A stretch of 64,000 bases of DNA, taken from NCBI RefSeq assembly GCF_002894645.1, contig NZ_NCQY01000030.1, forward strand, positions 140,750 through 204,749, in the 5' to 3' direction. The notes beneath the pieces were generated by a model. That model had not been told where the DNA came from. It was given only the letters and a program-made list of their open reading frames with translations, and searched no databases. This DNA is from Salinibacter altiplanensis (lineage in GTDB: Bacteria > Bacteroidota > Rhodothermia > Rhodothermales > Salinibacteraceae). Every line of letters starts with the position of its first letter. Position 1 is the first letter of the stretch. Below, in pieces: positions 46,744 to 55,400 of this stretch. Made by a program: the position numbers and the translations under genes.

Positions 46744-48072
46744 CTACGGCTCTGGGTCGGACGGTCCTACGGACAGGGTGTCTGAGGCTGGAGTGGCCTC
46801 TCTCAGCTCGATGGTATCGGGAGCGTTCGGAACCGAGCCGGGAGTGCCACGGAGCGTATCTGCAAACTGCTCGGCCGTGTCCCGGCGAATGATGACACGC
46901 CCTTGATCATCGGTCGAGGTGATGGGGTACCGGTATCCTTCAAGAAGAAGCTGCAGGCTGTCGAGCTGATTCTGCAGCGTCACCCGTTCCCTGAACGGAA
47001 ACACGCGGGCCTCTCCCGCCTCAATCCAGTACGGGCGCCGGAGGTTGTCGTCCTGCTGGACCCGAAGCTCACGAACGTCCGCGGTTGCACGGACCGTGAC
47101 GTAGAGGGTATCCCCGAGCGTGATTTCGGCCGGGGCCCGCCGGGACCTCTGCTGTACCGATGCCATGGTGTCGGCCGGAGTCTCGGCAGACGGAGGATCA
47201 GCCTGGGAGGCCGAGGCGGCTTCTACGGGTTCACTCCCCGATGAGGCTGGGGAAGCCCCTTCGTCTTGGACGAAGTAGTTTGCCAGCCCCCCTGCCAGCG
47301 CGAGAAAAAGGAGGATTCCCACGGTCGCAAGGAGTTTGCCCCGATGGGTCGAGACGAAGGCCTTCGAACCTTCGGAAGGGCGGGCGGTCTGTGACGGCCC
47401 GTTTCCCTTTGTCGGACGGGGGGAGCTCCCACTCGTCTCTTCTTTCTCCGGCAGATCCGAAAAGTGCTTGGGGACCTCCTCTGTTTCATGAGGCGGCGAC
47501 TGTTCCTCGCGGGGCGAAGGAGCGGGCTCTTCTTGATCACTGAGGGCATCGACCGGCGGCTCCGACGAAGAATCTTCAGAAGAATCAAGCGTCGACCCGG
47601 CCGTTGCATCTTGAGGAGAGGGGCCTGAAGGGCTCTCTCCAGCTTCGGGTGCGTCCTCCGACGCTGGGGGAAGATCGGCCGTGTCGGCTCTCTCGTCCCC
47701 TTCCTCTTCGGAGGCATCCGGCACAGGGGCGTCCGTGTCGTCTGACTCCCCCTCTGCCGACGGCGGTGCGTCAAGAAACGCGGCTGCAAGCTGGTCGTCG
47801 TACGCGTCCGAAAGGGCAGACTCAAGGTGGCCCACGACTGTTTCCGCAGGCAGCCCAACGGCCTTGGCGTAGGCACGGACGAATGCCTTCAGGTACACCT
47901 CATTCATCCGTGCTTCCTCGTGCAGGACACCGTTTTCGAAGGACTTCAGGTGAGAGGCATGAACCTGCATTTCCCCTCGGACCGCAGCGAGCGACACGCC
48001 CCGGTCCTCACGAATATGGCGCAGGTCGCGCGCAAGTCGCTGCAGGGCAGGAGTGTCCAGATCATCGGGCAT
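46744..48072 (-). CDS. rodZ: RodZ-like HTH and membrane-anchored cell-shape protein
   Basis: A 442-residue bitopic protein. An N-terminal HTH_25-type domain ('LARDLRHIREDRGVSLAAVRGEMQVHASHLKSFENG...MNEVYLKAFVRAYAKAVGL', about 11-76) leads into a long Asp/Glu/Ser/Pro-rich disordered cytoplasmic region (~90-245). One span ('LLATVGILLFLALAGGLANYF', about 246-266) and a periplasmic beta domain ('ITLGDTLYVTVRATADVRELRVQQDD...EARVFPFRERVTLQNQLDSLQLLLEG') like DUF4115 follow. This is RodZ architecture, linking MreB filaments to the wall machinery. The highly acidic linker is longer than in E. coli, fitting a halophile. The tRNA-Pro gene lies upstream. Confidence 0.88.
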   Translation of the reverse strand: MPDDLDTPALQRLARDLRHIREDRGVSLAAVRGEMQVHASHLKSFENGVLHEEARMNEVYLKAFVRAYAKAVGLPAETVVGHLESALSDAYDDQLAAAFLDAPPSAEGESDDTDAPVPDASEEEGDERADTADLPPASEDAPEAGESPSGPSPQDATAGSTLDSSEDSSSEPPVDALSDQEEPAPSPREEQSPPHETEEVPKHFSDLPEKEETSGSSPRPTKGNGPSQTARPSEGSKAFVSTHRGKLLATVGILLFLALAGGLANYFVQDEGASPASSGSEPVEAASASQADPPSAETPADTMASVQQRSRRAPAEITLGDTLYVTVRATADVRELRVQQDDNLRRPYWIEAGEARVFPFRERVTLQNQLDSLQLLLEGYRYPITSTDDQGRVIIRRDTAEQFADTLRGTPGSVPNAPDTIELREATPASDTLSVGPSDPEP

Positions 48073-48167
48073 GGTGACAGAGAGAGTCGGTGGGAGGTCC
48101 CGGGCCCAACGTCAGTCCCCATCGAACGGAGGCCTGCCGACGGAGCCAATCGGCAAACCTGCAAAGC

Positions 48168-48205
48168 AAAAGGCCGTTCCGCCGGCGCAATCCGGGGAAA
48201 CGGCC
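48168..48205 (-). terminator. Terminator after tRNA-Pro
   Basis: On the minus strand GGCCGTT and AACGGCC form a 7-bp stem around a 20-base loop that can pair internally (CCGG/CCGG), followed by TTTTGC. It begins 16 bases after the tRNA 3' end. Confidence 0.55.
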
Positions 48206-48220
48206 CTAAAGAGCAAAGAG

Positions 48221-48294
48221 TCGGGACGGCCGGATTTGAACCGGCGACCTCATGTACCCCATACATGTGCGCTACCGAGCTGCGCCACGTCCCG
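48221..48294 (-). tRNA. tRNA-Pro(GGG)
   Basis: Minus-strand cloverleaf with acceptor stem CGGGACG/CGTCCCG and the C1-G72 pair typical of proline tRNAs, D stem GCGC/GCGC, and anticodon stem CATGT/ACATG with loop ATGGGGT (anticodon GGG, codon CCC). T stem GCCGG/CCGGC with loop TTCAAAT, and discriminator A. CCA is not encoded. CCC is a common proline codon in this GC-rich sequence. Confidence 0.95.
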
Positions 48295-48344
48295 TGTGTA
48301 AATGTACGACTTCATATGACACAAACCGCTGTGGGTTCGCATCG

Positions 48345-48365
48345 TGGGCCCCAAATAGGGGCCCA
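48345..48365 (-). terminator. Hairpin downstream of the hydrolase-OsmC gene
   Basis: Perfect 8-bp stem TGGGCCCC/GGGGCCCA with loop AAATA, 54 bases past the hydrolase-OsmC stop on the minus strand and before tRNA-Pro. There is no T run, so its terminator role is tentative. Confidence 0.45.
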
Positions 48366-48418
48366 TTCCCTGTGAGTTCTCAACGAAGGCCGCTCGATGA
48401 GAGTTCGGCCCGATGAGG

Positions 48419-49645
48419 CTAGCTCTCATCGGATCCCTCCAGAGAACGGAGTGAAGACTGAACATCGACTTCACCATGTAGCGTCCGGTGAACGGGACAC
48501 TTGTTGGCAATCTCAAGGAGCCGCTCACGTTGGTCCTCGCTGAGAGGGCCCTGAACCTCAATTTCCCGTTTGACGCGGTCCACTTTTCCCTGCTCCGTCT
48601 CGCAGTGATCGCAGTCGTCCGCGTGAACCTTGTCGTGGGACAGGCGGACAATTGCCTCGTCGAGCGGCCACTCTTTACGGTCGGCGTACATGCGGAGCGT
48701 CATTCCCGTACAGCTGCCGAGTGCCGACAGCAGGAAGCCGTACGGGGTAGGGCCGTCGTCGTCTCCCCCCACGTCCTCGGGCTCGTCCCCAACCAAGGAA
48801 TGAGAACCCGCTTGAATTTCGGTGCGGTACCCGTTTCCTGTGCGCGTCACCACGTCTTCGTCCAGCGGCTCGGGCTCAGAGCGGGACGGGTCGACATACT
48901 TTTTGGCCCAGGCCCCCAGGACCACCCCCAAATACTCGGCGTCCGACCGGTCCGTAAGAAGGTGATTCGCATTGTCGAGAGAGACGAAGCTCTTTGGGTG
49001 CTTGGCCGCCTGAAAAATCTTGGCGGCGTTGTCCACTCCGACGGTCCGGTCGACCGGCGAGTGGAAGATTAGCAGGGCCCGGTCGAGGCTCTGAATGGTG
49101 TCCTCCATCTTCGTCGCGGCCAGGTCATCGAGGAATTGCTTCCGGATCGTGAAGGTCCGCCCCGCCAGCCGGACGCGCGCTTCCCCTTTCTCTTTGATAT
49201 CCGCCACCGCGTCCTGGAGGTGTTGGGTGACATGTTCAGGATCGTACGGAGCCCCAATGGTGGACACAGCCTGCACGGAGTCAAGCCGCCGAGTGGCCTG
49301 GAGCACCGCCGCGCCGCCCAGCGAGTGTCCCACTAGGATGCGCGGGGCCTCATAGTGGTCGGCAAGGTAATCGGCCGCCGCAATCAGATCCTCCACGTCG
49401 GAGGAGAAATTGGTGTCCGCAAAGTCTCCCTCGCTGTCCCCGAGCCCAGTGAAGTCAAACCGGAGGACGGCAATGCCACGGCGGGTCAGCGCCCGGCTGA
49501 TGGCCCCGACGGCTTGCAGATCCTTAGAGCATGTAAAGCAGTGCGCGAAGAGAGCAAACGCACAAGGCGACTGGCCCTCGGGCCGGTCAAGCCGAGCGGC
49601 CAGGGCATTTCCATCATCATTTTCAAATCGAAGCTTCTCGGACAT
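48419..49645 (-). CDS. Bifunctional alpha/beta hydrolase - OsmC fusion protein
   Basis: A 408-residue protein joining two enzymes. Residues 1-~255 are an alpha/beta hydrolase ('FALFAHCFTCSKDLQAVGAISRALTRRGIAVLRFDFTGLGDSEG', nucleophile Ser in 'ILVGHSLGGAAVLQA', Asp near 'FHSPVDRTVGVDNA', His in 'LDNANHLLTD'). Residues ~270-400 are an OsmC/Ohr peroxidase with its two cysteines in 'LSALGSCTGMTLRMYADRKEWPL' and 'NKCPVHRTLHGEV'. This fusion is known in several bacterial groups; it is thought to handle peroxidised or acylated substrates. ATG 49645 is preferred over a TTG five codons before. The NRDE gene is 46 bases upstream on the same strand. Confidence 0.93.
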   Translation of the reverse strand: MSEKLRFENDDGNALAARLDRPEGQSPCAFALFAHCFTCSKDLQAVGAISRALTRRGIAVLRFDFTGLGDSEGDFADTNFSSDVEDLIAAADYLADHYEAPRILVGHSLGGAAVLQATRRLDSVQAVSTIGAPYDPEHVTQHLQDAVADIKEKGEARVRLAGRTFTIRKQFLDDLAATKMEDTIQSLDRALLIFHSPVDRTVGVDNAAKIFQAAKHPKSFVSLDNANHLLTDRSDAEYLGVVLGAWAKKYVDPSRSEPEPLDEDVVTRTGNGYRTEIQAGSHSLVGDEPEDVGGDDDGPTPYGFLLSALGSCTGMTLRMYADRKEWPLDEAIVRLSHDKVHADDCDHCETEQGKVDRVKREIEVQGPLSEDQRERLLEIANKCPVHRTLHGEVDVQSSLRSLEGSDES

Positions 49646-49691
49646 AGGGGGAGGGGACAATCTTTTTCAGAACGAACGGGGAGAAAAGAAC

Positions 49692-50471
49692 CTAGGGCGT
49701 CGTGCGAGATCTCAGGCTGAGCGAAAAGTCACGTGTTTCGGTGGGGACTCCGTGGTCAAAGCTTCGCTCGAGAAACATGACCTGTCCGCTGCGATGAACG
49801 AGAAGGACGGTCGAGGCGCGGGTGCCGTACGCCTCGTCCCCATCGATAAACGGCGGCGAGAGCATCCGTTCCGTTTTCAGTCCCACGCCCGTGCTGGGGA
49901 GCCTGTCGTCCGGGGCGGGTTCACGGTCGTCCAGGATATCGAAGAGGACGTCGGCAGAACGGCCTCCCTCATCACAGAACGCCTCCAGCCGCGAGGTGCC
50001 CCGCTCCACCTTCGGCCACGGGGCGTCGAGCCGAGCGTTGCTCATGCCGTGAATTCCGGAGGGCACTGCCCGAGGGATGCCGTCCCGATTTGTAAAGTAG
50101 CGTGTGCTCTCGGGCGTTCCAACGAGCAGGTTAAACCCGTTGTACCGGTCCGCCTCCGCTTTCACATTTTCAAGGTACGCATCCGGAGCGGGCTCGTCTC
50201 GCAGGTAGTCCGCCACGAGCCTTCCCCGGGACGGGGCGTCGTTCGAGGAGGGCCGCTCGTCTCGCACGTTGGTCACCGTCGCCCAGTGCCCCCGCCGCGT
50301 GATGCCCAGCCACGTCCCCCCTTCCTTCAGGTCGCGCCCAGCCAGCACGTGCGGCGCATCGTCCCAGAACCCAGCCGGAGCCGTCGGGCGCTGGTAAAAC
50401 TCATCCCGGTTTCCCGCGAAGATGAGGGGGTACTCTGGATGCACGTCGTTTGCGAAGAGGATCAGGCACAT
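49692..50471 (-). CDS. NRDE/TANGO2-family protein
   Basis: A 259-residue cytoplasmic protein starting 'MCLILFANDVHPEYPLIFAGNRDEFYQRPTAPAGFW', with the family-defining Asn-Arg-Asp-Glu at 21-24 and a potentially N-terminal catalytic Cys-2. 'LAGRDLKEGGTWLGITRRGHWATVTNVRD' and 'SRGRLVADYL' follow as expected. TANGO2 relatives have been linked to haem or lipid handling in eukaryotes; bacterial function is unsettled. ATG 50471 gives the exact family start, and the upstream open frame is discarded. It follows the methyltransferase gene by 61 bases on the same strand. Confidence 0.9.
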   Translation of the reverse strand: MCLILFANDVHPEYPLIFAGNRDEFYQRPTAPAGFWDDAPHVLAGRDLKEGGTWLGITRRGHWATVTNVRDERPSSNDAPSRGRLVADYLRDEPAPDAYLENVKAEADRYNGFNLLVGTPESTRYFTNRDGIPRAVPSGIHGMSNARLDAPWPKVERGTSRLEAFCDEGGRSADVLFDILDDREPAPDDRLPSTGVGLKTERMLSPPFIDGDEAYGTRASTVLLVHRSGQVMFLERSFDHGVPTETRDFSLSLRSRTTP

Positions 50472-50532
50472 GGCGCGTCCGTGAGGTAAACCGGTGAGAA
50501 GACAGGACTGCTGCGGCAGATTCGTCCGGCGT

Positions 50533-51114
50533 CTACGTGTCGCCTCGCTTCTCCACCGCAAATAGACGCGGGGGGTCGTTGCTCCAATTCGAGAACTGGT
50601 AGGACAGAGCCCGGAACCGATTCTGCGGCAGCGCCGACACCCAGGCCTCGACGGCCCGGGCCTCCGCCTCCCCCCCGTCGTGTCCGGTGTAGACGACCAC
50701 CGTGAGGACGCCACCATGCCGGAGCTCTTTTGCACCGGCCTCAAGGGCCTGACGAGTGGTCTCGGGCCGTGTGGTCACCGTATGATCGCCCCCGGGTAGG
50801 TAGCCCAGGTTGAACATGATGGCATCCACCTCTCCCCGTTCCGTCCCGCCCAGTTCGTGGGCGAGGGTCTGGTGGCCCGCGTGCACCAGGCGGACGGTCC
50901 CCTCCAGGCCCTCTGCCTCCAGGCGTCGCCGCGCCGCAGTCAGGGCGGCCTCCTGGACGTCAAACCCCACGACGGTTCCAGACGGCCCCACCGCCCGTGC
51001 CAGAAATGCAGTGTCGTGCCCGTTTCCGACCGTGGCGTCCACCGCAAGCCCTCCCTCGTCGATCGCACGCCCGGCGAGGGTGTGTGCATAGTCCAAAATC
51101 GACGAAATGACCAT
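50533..51114 (-). CDS. Class I SAM-dependent methyltransferase (YtqB-like, rRNA methylase family)
   Basis: A 193-residue methyltransferase. 'LAGRAIDEGGLAVDATVGNGHDTAFLARAVGPSGTVVGFDVQEAALTAARRRL' contains the SAM-binding motif I (DATVGNGxDT, about 24-35) and the acidic loop of motif II. 'VDAIMFNLGYLPGGDHTVTT' is the family's motif IV (FNLGYLPGGD), diagnostic of YtqB/PF06962 proteins. Members have been reported to act on tRNA or rRNA wobble positions; I leave the substrate open. Divergent from aroB across 160 bases. Confidence 0.9.
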   Translation of the reverse strand: MVISSILDYAHTLAGRAIDEGGLAVDATVGNGHDTAFLARAVGPSGTVVGFDVQEAALTAARRRLEAEGLEGTVRLVHAGHQTLAHELGGTERGEVDAIMFNLGYLPGGDHTVTTRPETTRQALEAGAKELRHGGVLTVVVYTGHDGGEAEARAVEAWVSALPQNRFRALSYQFSNWSNDPPRLFAVEKRGDT

Positions 51115-51274
51115 GTGGGCTGGGGGTATGCTACAGGCTTTGCGAGTACCCGGGACACGAAAGGCCCTCGAAACGGTGCGATCAGACTCCTCGAATTTTG
51201 CGGAGACAAGGAATCTAACGCCTCATCAGTCCGTGGGGACCTGTACGTAAATCGTGCTGAGACTTTCCGCCTCT

Positions 51275-52357
51275 ATGTCCGTCTTTGTTGACCTCGACGC
51301 GCGAAGCTATACCGTCCATTTCAATTCCCTTGCTACTGTGCCGTCGCTACTAGAGGACACCGGACTCTCGCCGGGGCGGTGTCTTCTCGTCACCGACGAA
51401 AATGTAGCCCGTCACTACAAAACGCCACTTGTCAGGGGCCTTTCCAACGCGGGATGGACGGTGCGTTCCATTGTCCTTCCCCCCGGGGAGCAGACCAAGT
51501 CGGCCTCGTGCCTTCACCGCCTCTACGAAAACGCTCTCACCTGGGGCATCGACCGGCAGACCCCGGTGCTCGCCCTTGGGGGCGGCGTTATTGGGGATCT
51601 CGCAGGATTCGCCGCAGCGACCCTCCTGCGCGGACTGCCCCTCGTGCAGTTGCCCACCTCCCTCCTCGCCCAAGTCGATGCATCGGTGGGGGGCAAGACG
51701 GCCATCAACCACGAAACCGGAAAAAACCTGATTGGCGCTTTTTATCAGCCCGACGTCGTCTGTGCCGACCCACATACGCTCGACACCCTGCCGATGCGAG
51801 AATACACCAGCGGAATGGCGGAGGTGATCAAACATGCCCTGATCCGTGCCCCTGCACTCTTCGAGACCCTGGAGGAGCACCTGGTTTCTGTAATGAGCCG
51901 AAAAGATCGAGAAACCATTTCGGCCGTGATTGAAAGCGCCGTGAGCGTGAAGGCCAACGTCGTCAGCGCCGACGAGCGGGAAGAGGGACAACGTGCCATT
52001 CTGAACTTTGGGCATACCTTCGCTCATGCCCTCGAACGGGTGGCGGGGTACGGCACGTTTACCCATGGGGAGGCCGTCGCGCTCGGCATGCGAGCAGGTC
52101 TCTACCTCTCCCATCAGCGTCACCCCGAGGCACTCCCCCGAGAGCGGCTGGACCACGTGCTCCGTGCGGTGCCGATTGAGTCCGATCCCTCCACGCTGTC
52201 GTTCTCCGACCTGTACGCGGCAATGTCGGCGGACAAGAAAAATGAGGGCGACACCATTCGCTTCGTGCTCCTTGAACAGTTGGGGGAGGCGTACGTGACC
52301 GGCAGTGTGACAGAGGCCGACGCCCGTCACGCATGGCGGTTTGCCTGTTCAGACTGA
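51275..52357 (+). CDS. aroB: 3-dehydroquinate synthase
   Basis: Converts DAHP to 3-dehydroquinate, step two of the shikimate pathway. The 360-residue protein shows the NAD-binding 'LGGGVIGDLAGFAAATLLRGLPLVQLPTSLLAQVDASVGGKTAIN' and the metal ligands Glu in 'SGMAEVIKHALI', His in 'NFGHTFAHALE' and His in 'THGEAVALGM'. 'DKKNEGDTIRFVLLEQLGEA' is the C-terminal signature. ATG 51275 matches the family start. TamB-like gene follows 91 bases later on the same strand; other aro genes are not present. Confidence 0.96.
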   Translation: MSVFVDLDARSYTVHFNSLATVPSLLEDTGLSPGRCLLVTDENVARHYKTPLVRGLSNAGWTVRSIVLPPGEQTKSASCLHRLYENALTWGIDRQTPVLALGGGVIGDLAGFAAATLLRGLPLVQLPTSLLAQVDASVGGKTAINHETGKNLIGAFYQPDVVCADPHTLDTLPMREYTSGMAEVIKHALIRAPALFETLEEHLVSVMSRKDRETISAVIESAVSVKANVVSADEREEGQRAILNFGHTFAHALERVAGYGTFTHGEAVALGMRAGLYLSHQRHPEALPRERLDHVLRAVPIESDPSTLSFSDLYAAMSADKKNEGDTIRFVLLEQLGEAYVTGSVTEADARHAWRFACSD

Positions 52358-52448
52358 ACCGCCCTCTCCCGCTCCGCCGGGGCAACGCGCCAGTGCCCGG
52401 CGGTCGCCTCGGTAGCACCTTCCCTCTTCTCCGGCCCGGCCCGTCCTC

Positions 52449-55400
52449 GTGCCCAACTCACCGTCCCGTCGCTCACTGACCGAACCGCTTTGGCGGGCCC
52501 TCCGCGTGGCACTGGGGGCGATGCTGGTGGGAGCCGTCCTCGTCGTAGGCCTCACGCGGACGGAGGTCGGCCGCGATCAGATCCGTCAGCAAGTCGAGGC
52601 TCAGTTCAACCAACAATTCCGGGGGACCCTTTCGGTCGACTCTTTGAGCGGCACCCTTCTCACCACCATTGAGGCAAGCGGGGTGCAGCTCTACGATCCC
52701 TCTGGCACCCTCGTGGGAACCGTCGAGGCGGTTCAGGCGACGCCACAATGGGCCAACCTCTTGTCCACGGAGTTGTCCATCCAGTCCCTCACTCTCATTC
52801 GGCCTCACCTTCTTCTGCGCCGGGACTCTGCAGGGGCGTGGAATGTCGCACATGCTTTTCGTCAAGTGTCTCCCTCCTCGGGAAACACCTTCGACATAAC
52901 ATTCGCGGACATTGAGGTTCAGCAAGGCCGCGTGACCACGTCCCGGGCCGGGCCCGCCCCCGAACTTGTCCAACGAGGCTGGCTCTTCGACTACACGCAG
53001 ACGACCGTTGCGAACCTCTCGTTCAGCGCCGTTGCCCAACGGACGAGCACGAGGAGCTCCGTTGAGCTTCGCAATGCATCGTTTTCCGTGCCGGGCGAGG
53101 ACCTCCGCGCCACGTTCGTCGAGGGACGGGCCCAACGCACCTCGGACGGCTGGTCGATCACGGACCTGGATTGGTCACTGGGGACCACGCGCATTCGGGG
53201 AGAGGCTTCTGTTCAAACGACCGCGGCTGACGGAAGCTCGCCCCAAATCTCGTTGCGTCTGGACCGGAGTCGGATCGACCACGACGAAATCCGACGCCTC
53301 GTCCCCCGGCTTCCACTCGCGGACGTTGTCACCCTCGAAGGCACGTTGGGGGGCACCACGCGTCGGCTCAGTGCGGACGACGTGACGATCACCCACAATG
53401 GCTCCGTCGCCACCCTCAACGGAACCCTCCAGCGTGTTTCCGACGGGCTCGCGGTGGATCTTCGTCTTGGAGAAAGTCGGCTCGTTCCGAAGGACCTCTG
53501 GGAGGTATGGCCGTCCGCCCCACAGCTGCCTCCCGTTGCGGAGAGCCCGTTTAGCCTCACCGCATCGCTGCGGGGGACGACGGCCCCTCCAGACGCCGGT
53601 GCTCGGACGTTCGACCTTACGACGCGCCTTGCGATAGACAGTCCACACGGGGCCGTCCGGGGCTCACTGGACGTCGCCCGGTCGTCGCCGTCCGACCTCA
53701 GCTACAGTGCCTCGCTCGTGGCAGACAGTCTCAACCTTGCGCCCCTGACCGGTCGACCCGCCCTGACGAGCCGACTGTCAGGGCAGGTCGAGGGCAGCGG
53801 GGCTGGCACGCAGCTCGGCATTCTTCAGGGCTCGGTCGACGTGTCCCTCACGGACTCTGAGATTGCCGGTCGTTCGTTTGCCTCCGCCGACGGCTCACTC
53901 GCAATTGATGGGGATAGCAGCGGGGGCACCATGAGGATCCGACAGGAGAATGGAGGGCGTTTGTCTATCGAAGGAGCGACTCAATCCCTCGATCGCCACC
54001 CCGCCTACCGGGCCACGGCCACAGGCTCCAATGTCAACCTAAAATCCCTTCTGGGACCCAGTGCCCCGTCCACGCAACTCAATGCACGCTTGTCTATCAG
54101 AGGTGCCGGCAAGACGTGGCAGGCCGTCACCGGGACGGCGGCCCTCCAGGTGGACAGTTCTCGGATCAACCGTGGGGACAGTGCAGTTGCGTTGCCGCCG
54201 CACTCCGCCACCCTCCGCGTGGCCGACCGCACCGCCGACCGTCCCCGTGTCGAGCTGAGCGGCTCGGCACTCCGTCTCACGGCCGACGGCACCTCACTCG
54301 GGCCGGCTCTCTGGACGGCAGCCCGAACCTGGGGCACGAAGCTCCGGGATGCGGTTCGGCGCGAGCGCAGCAAGCCCGCTCCTTCTCGTCAACGGTCGTC
54401 CATCCAGCCGTCCCTCTACCTGCCGACCGACATTTCCCCCCAAGAATCTTCCCGGCTTCAATCTTCCCTCCAAGCCGAGGCACATGTTCGGGTCCTTCAG
54501 CCCAAGATCGTAAGTGCCTGGTGGGGGGCCTTTCCGGACGAGGCCGACAACCTTACCGCCAGGGCTCGCCTCTCTGTCGGTCCCGATAGCCTCCATACCG
54601 CAGGACGCGTCTCGGCCGATTTCATCCGGTCCGGCACCAGGACCGTGACCGACCTGAGCGCCGGATACGACGTGTCCAGTGATATTGGGGCTCCCCTTGC
54701 ACAATCAACGGTGGCGACGGCCACGGTATCGGCCACCCGGGCCGCACTGGGCGGTCCCCCCCTCACAAACGCCGCCGTTGCCCTCACCTACGGCGGCCGC
54801 ACCGGCTGGCTCCAAGCGCAAGCAGATAGCGTCGGGGTTGCCAGTTCTGTGCGGCTATCCGGGGGGCTTCACATCACGCCCAGGACCAATGAGCTACGCC
54901 TTCAGGACGTCTCGGCGACCACCAACGGCAACGAGTGGACCAATGCTTCATCTGCCTCCCTGCGGGCCTACTCGGGCGCCGTTGTTCTGACGCCACTCAC
55001 AGTACAGCAGCCCCATCCCGACACCTCTTCTCTGCAAAAACTTCGGATCGGCGGCACCGTCTCGACGCGCCCGTCGGACACTCTAACCGTGGAGGCCCAG
55101 CACGTCTATCTTCCTCCCATCTCACAGGCAATGGGACTGCCGCAACTCATCGGCGGCAACCTGAACGGCACGATGCGTTTTCACGGTGGGCTGGACGCCC
55201 CCAACCTGGAAACCGAGTTGGGGGTGCGGCGCCTCTCCTTCGACCGTCGGGTCCTGGGCTCTGCTCGCCTTCGCCTGGCGTACACGGCCCGATCTCCAGA
55301 TCTCCGCGTGAACGGGCACCTCCGCTCAGAAGCCCGAGACCTGGAGCAGCTGACGGGGCCGGACCTGGTCCCCGAGGGGGCACGAGCGGTCGAGCCCAAC

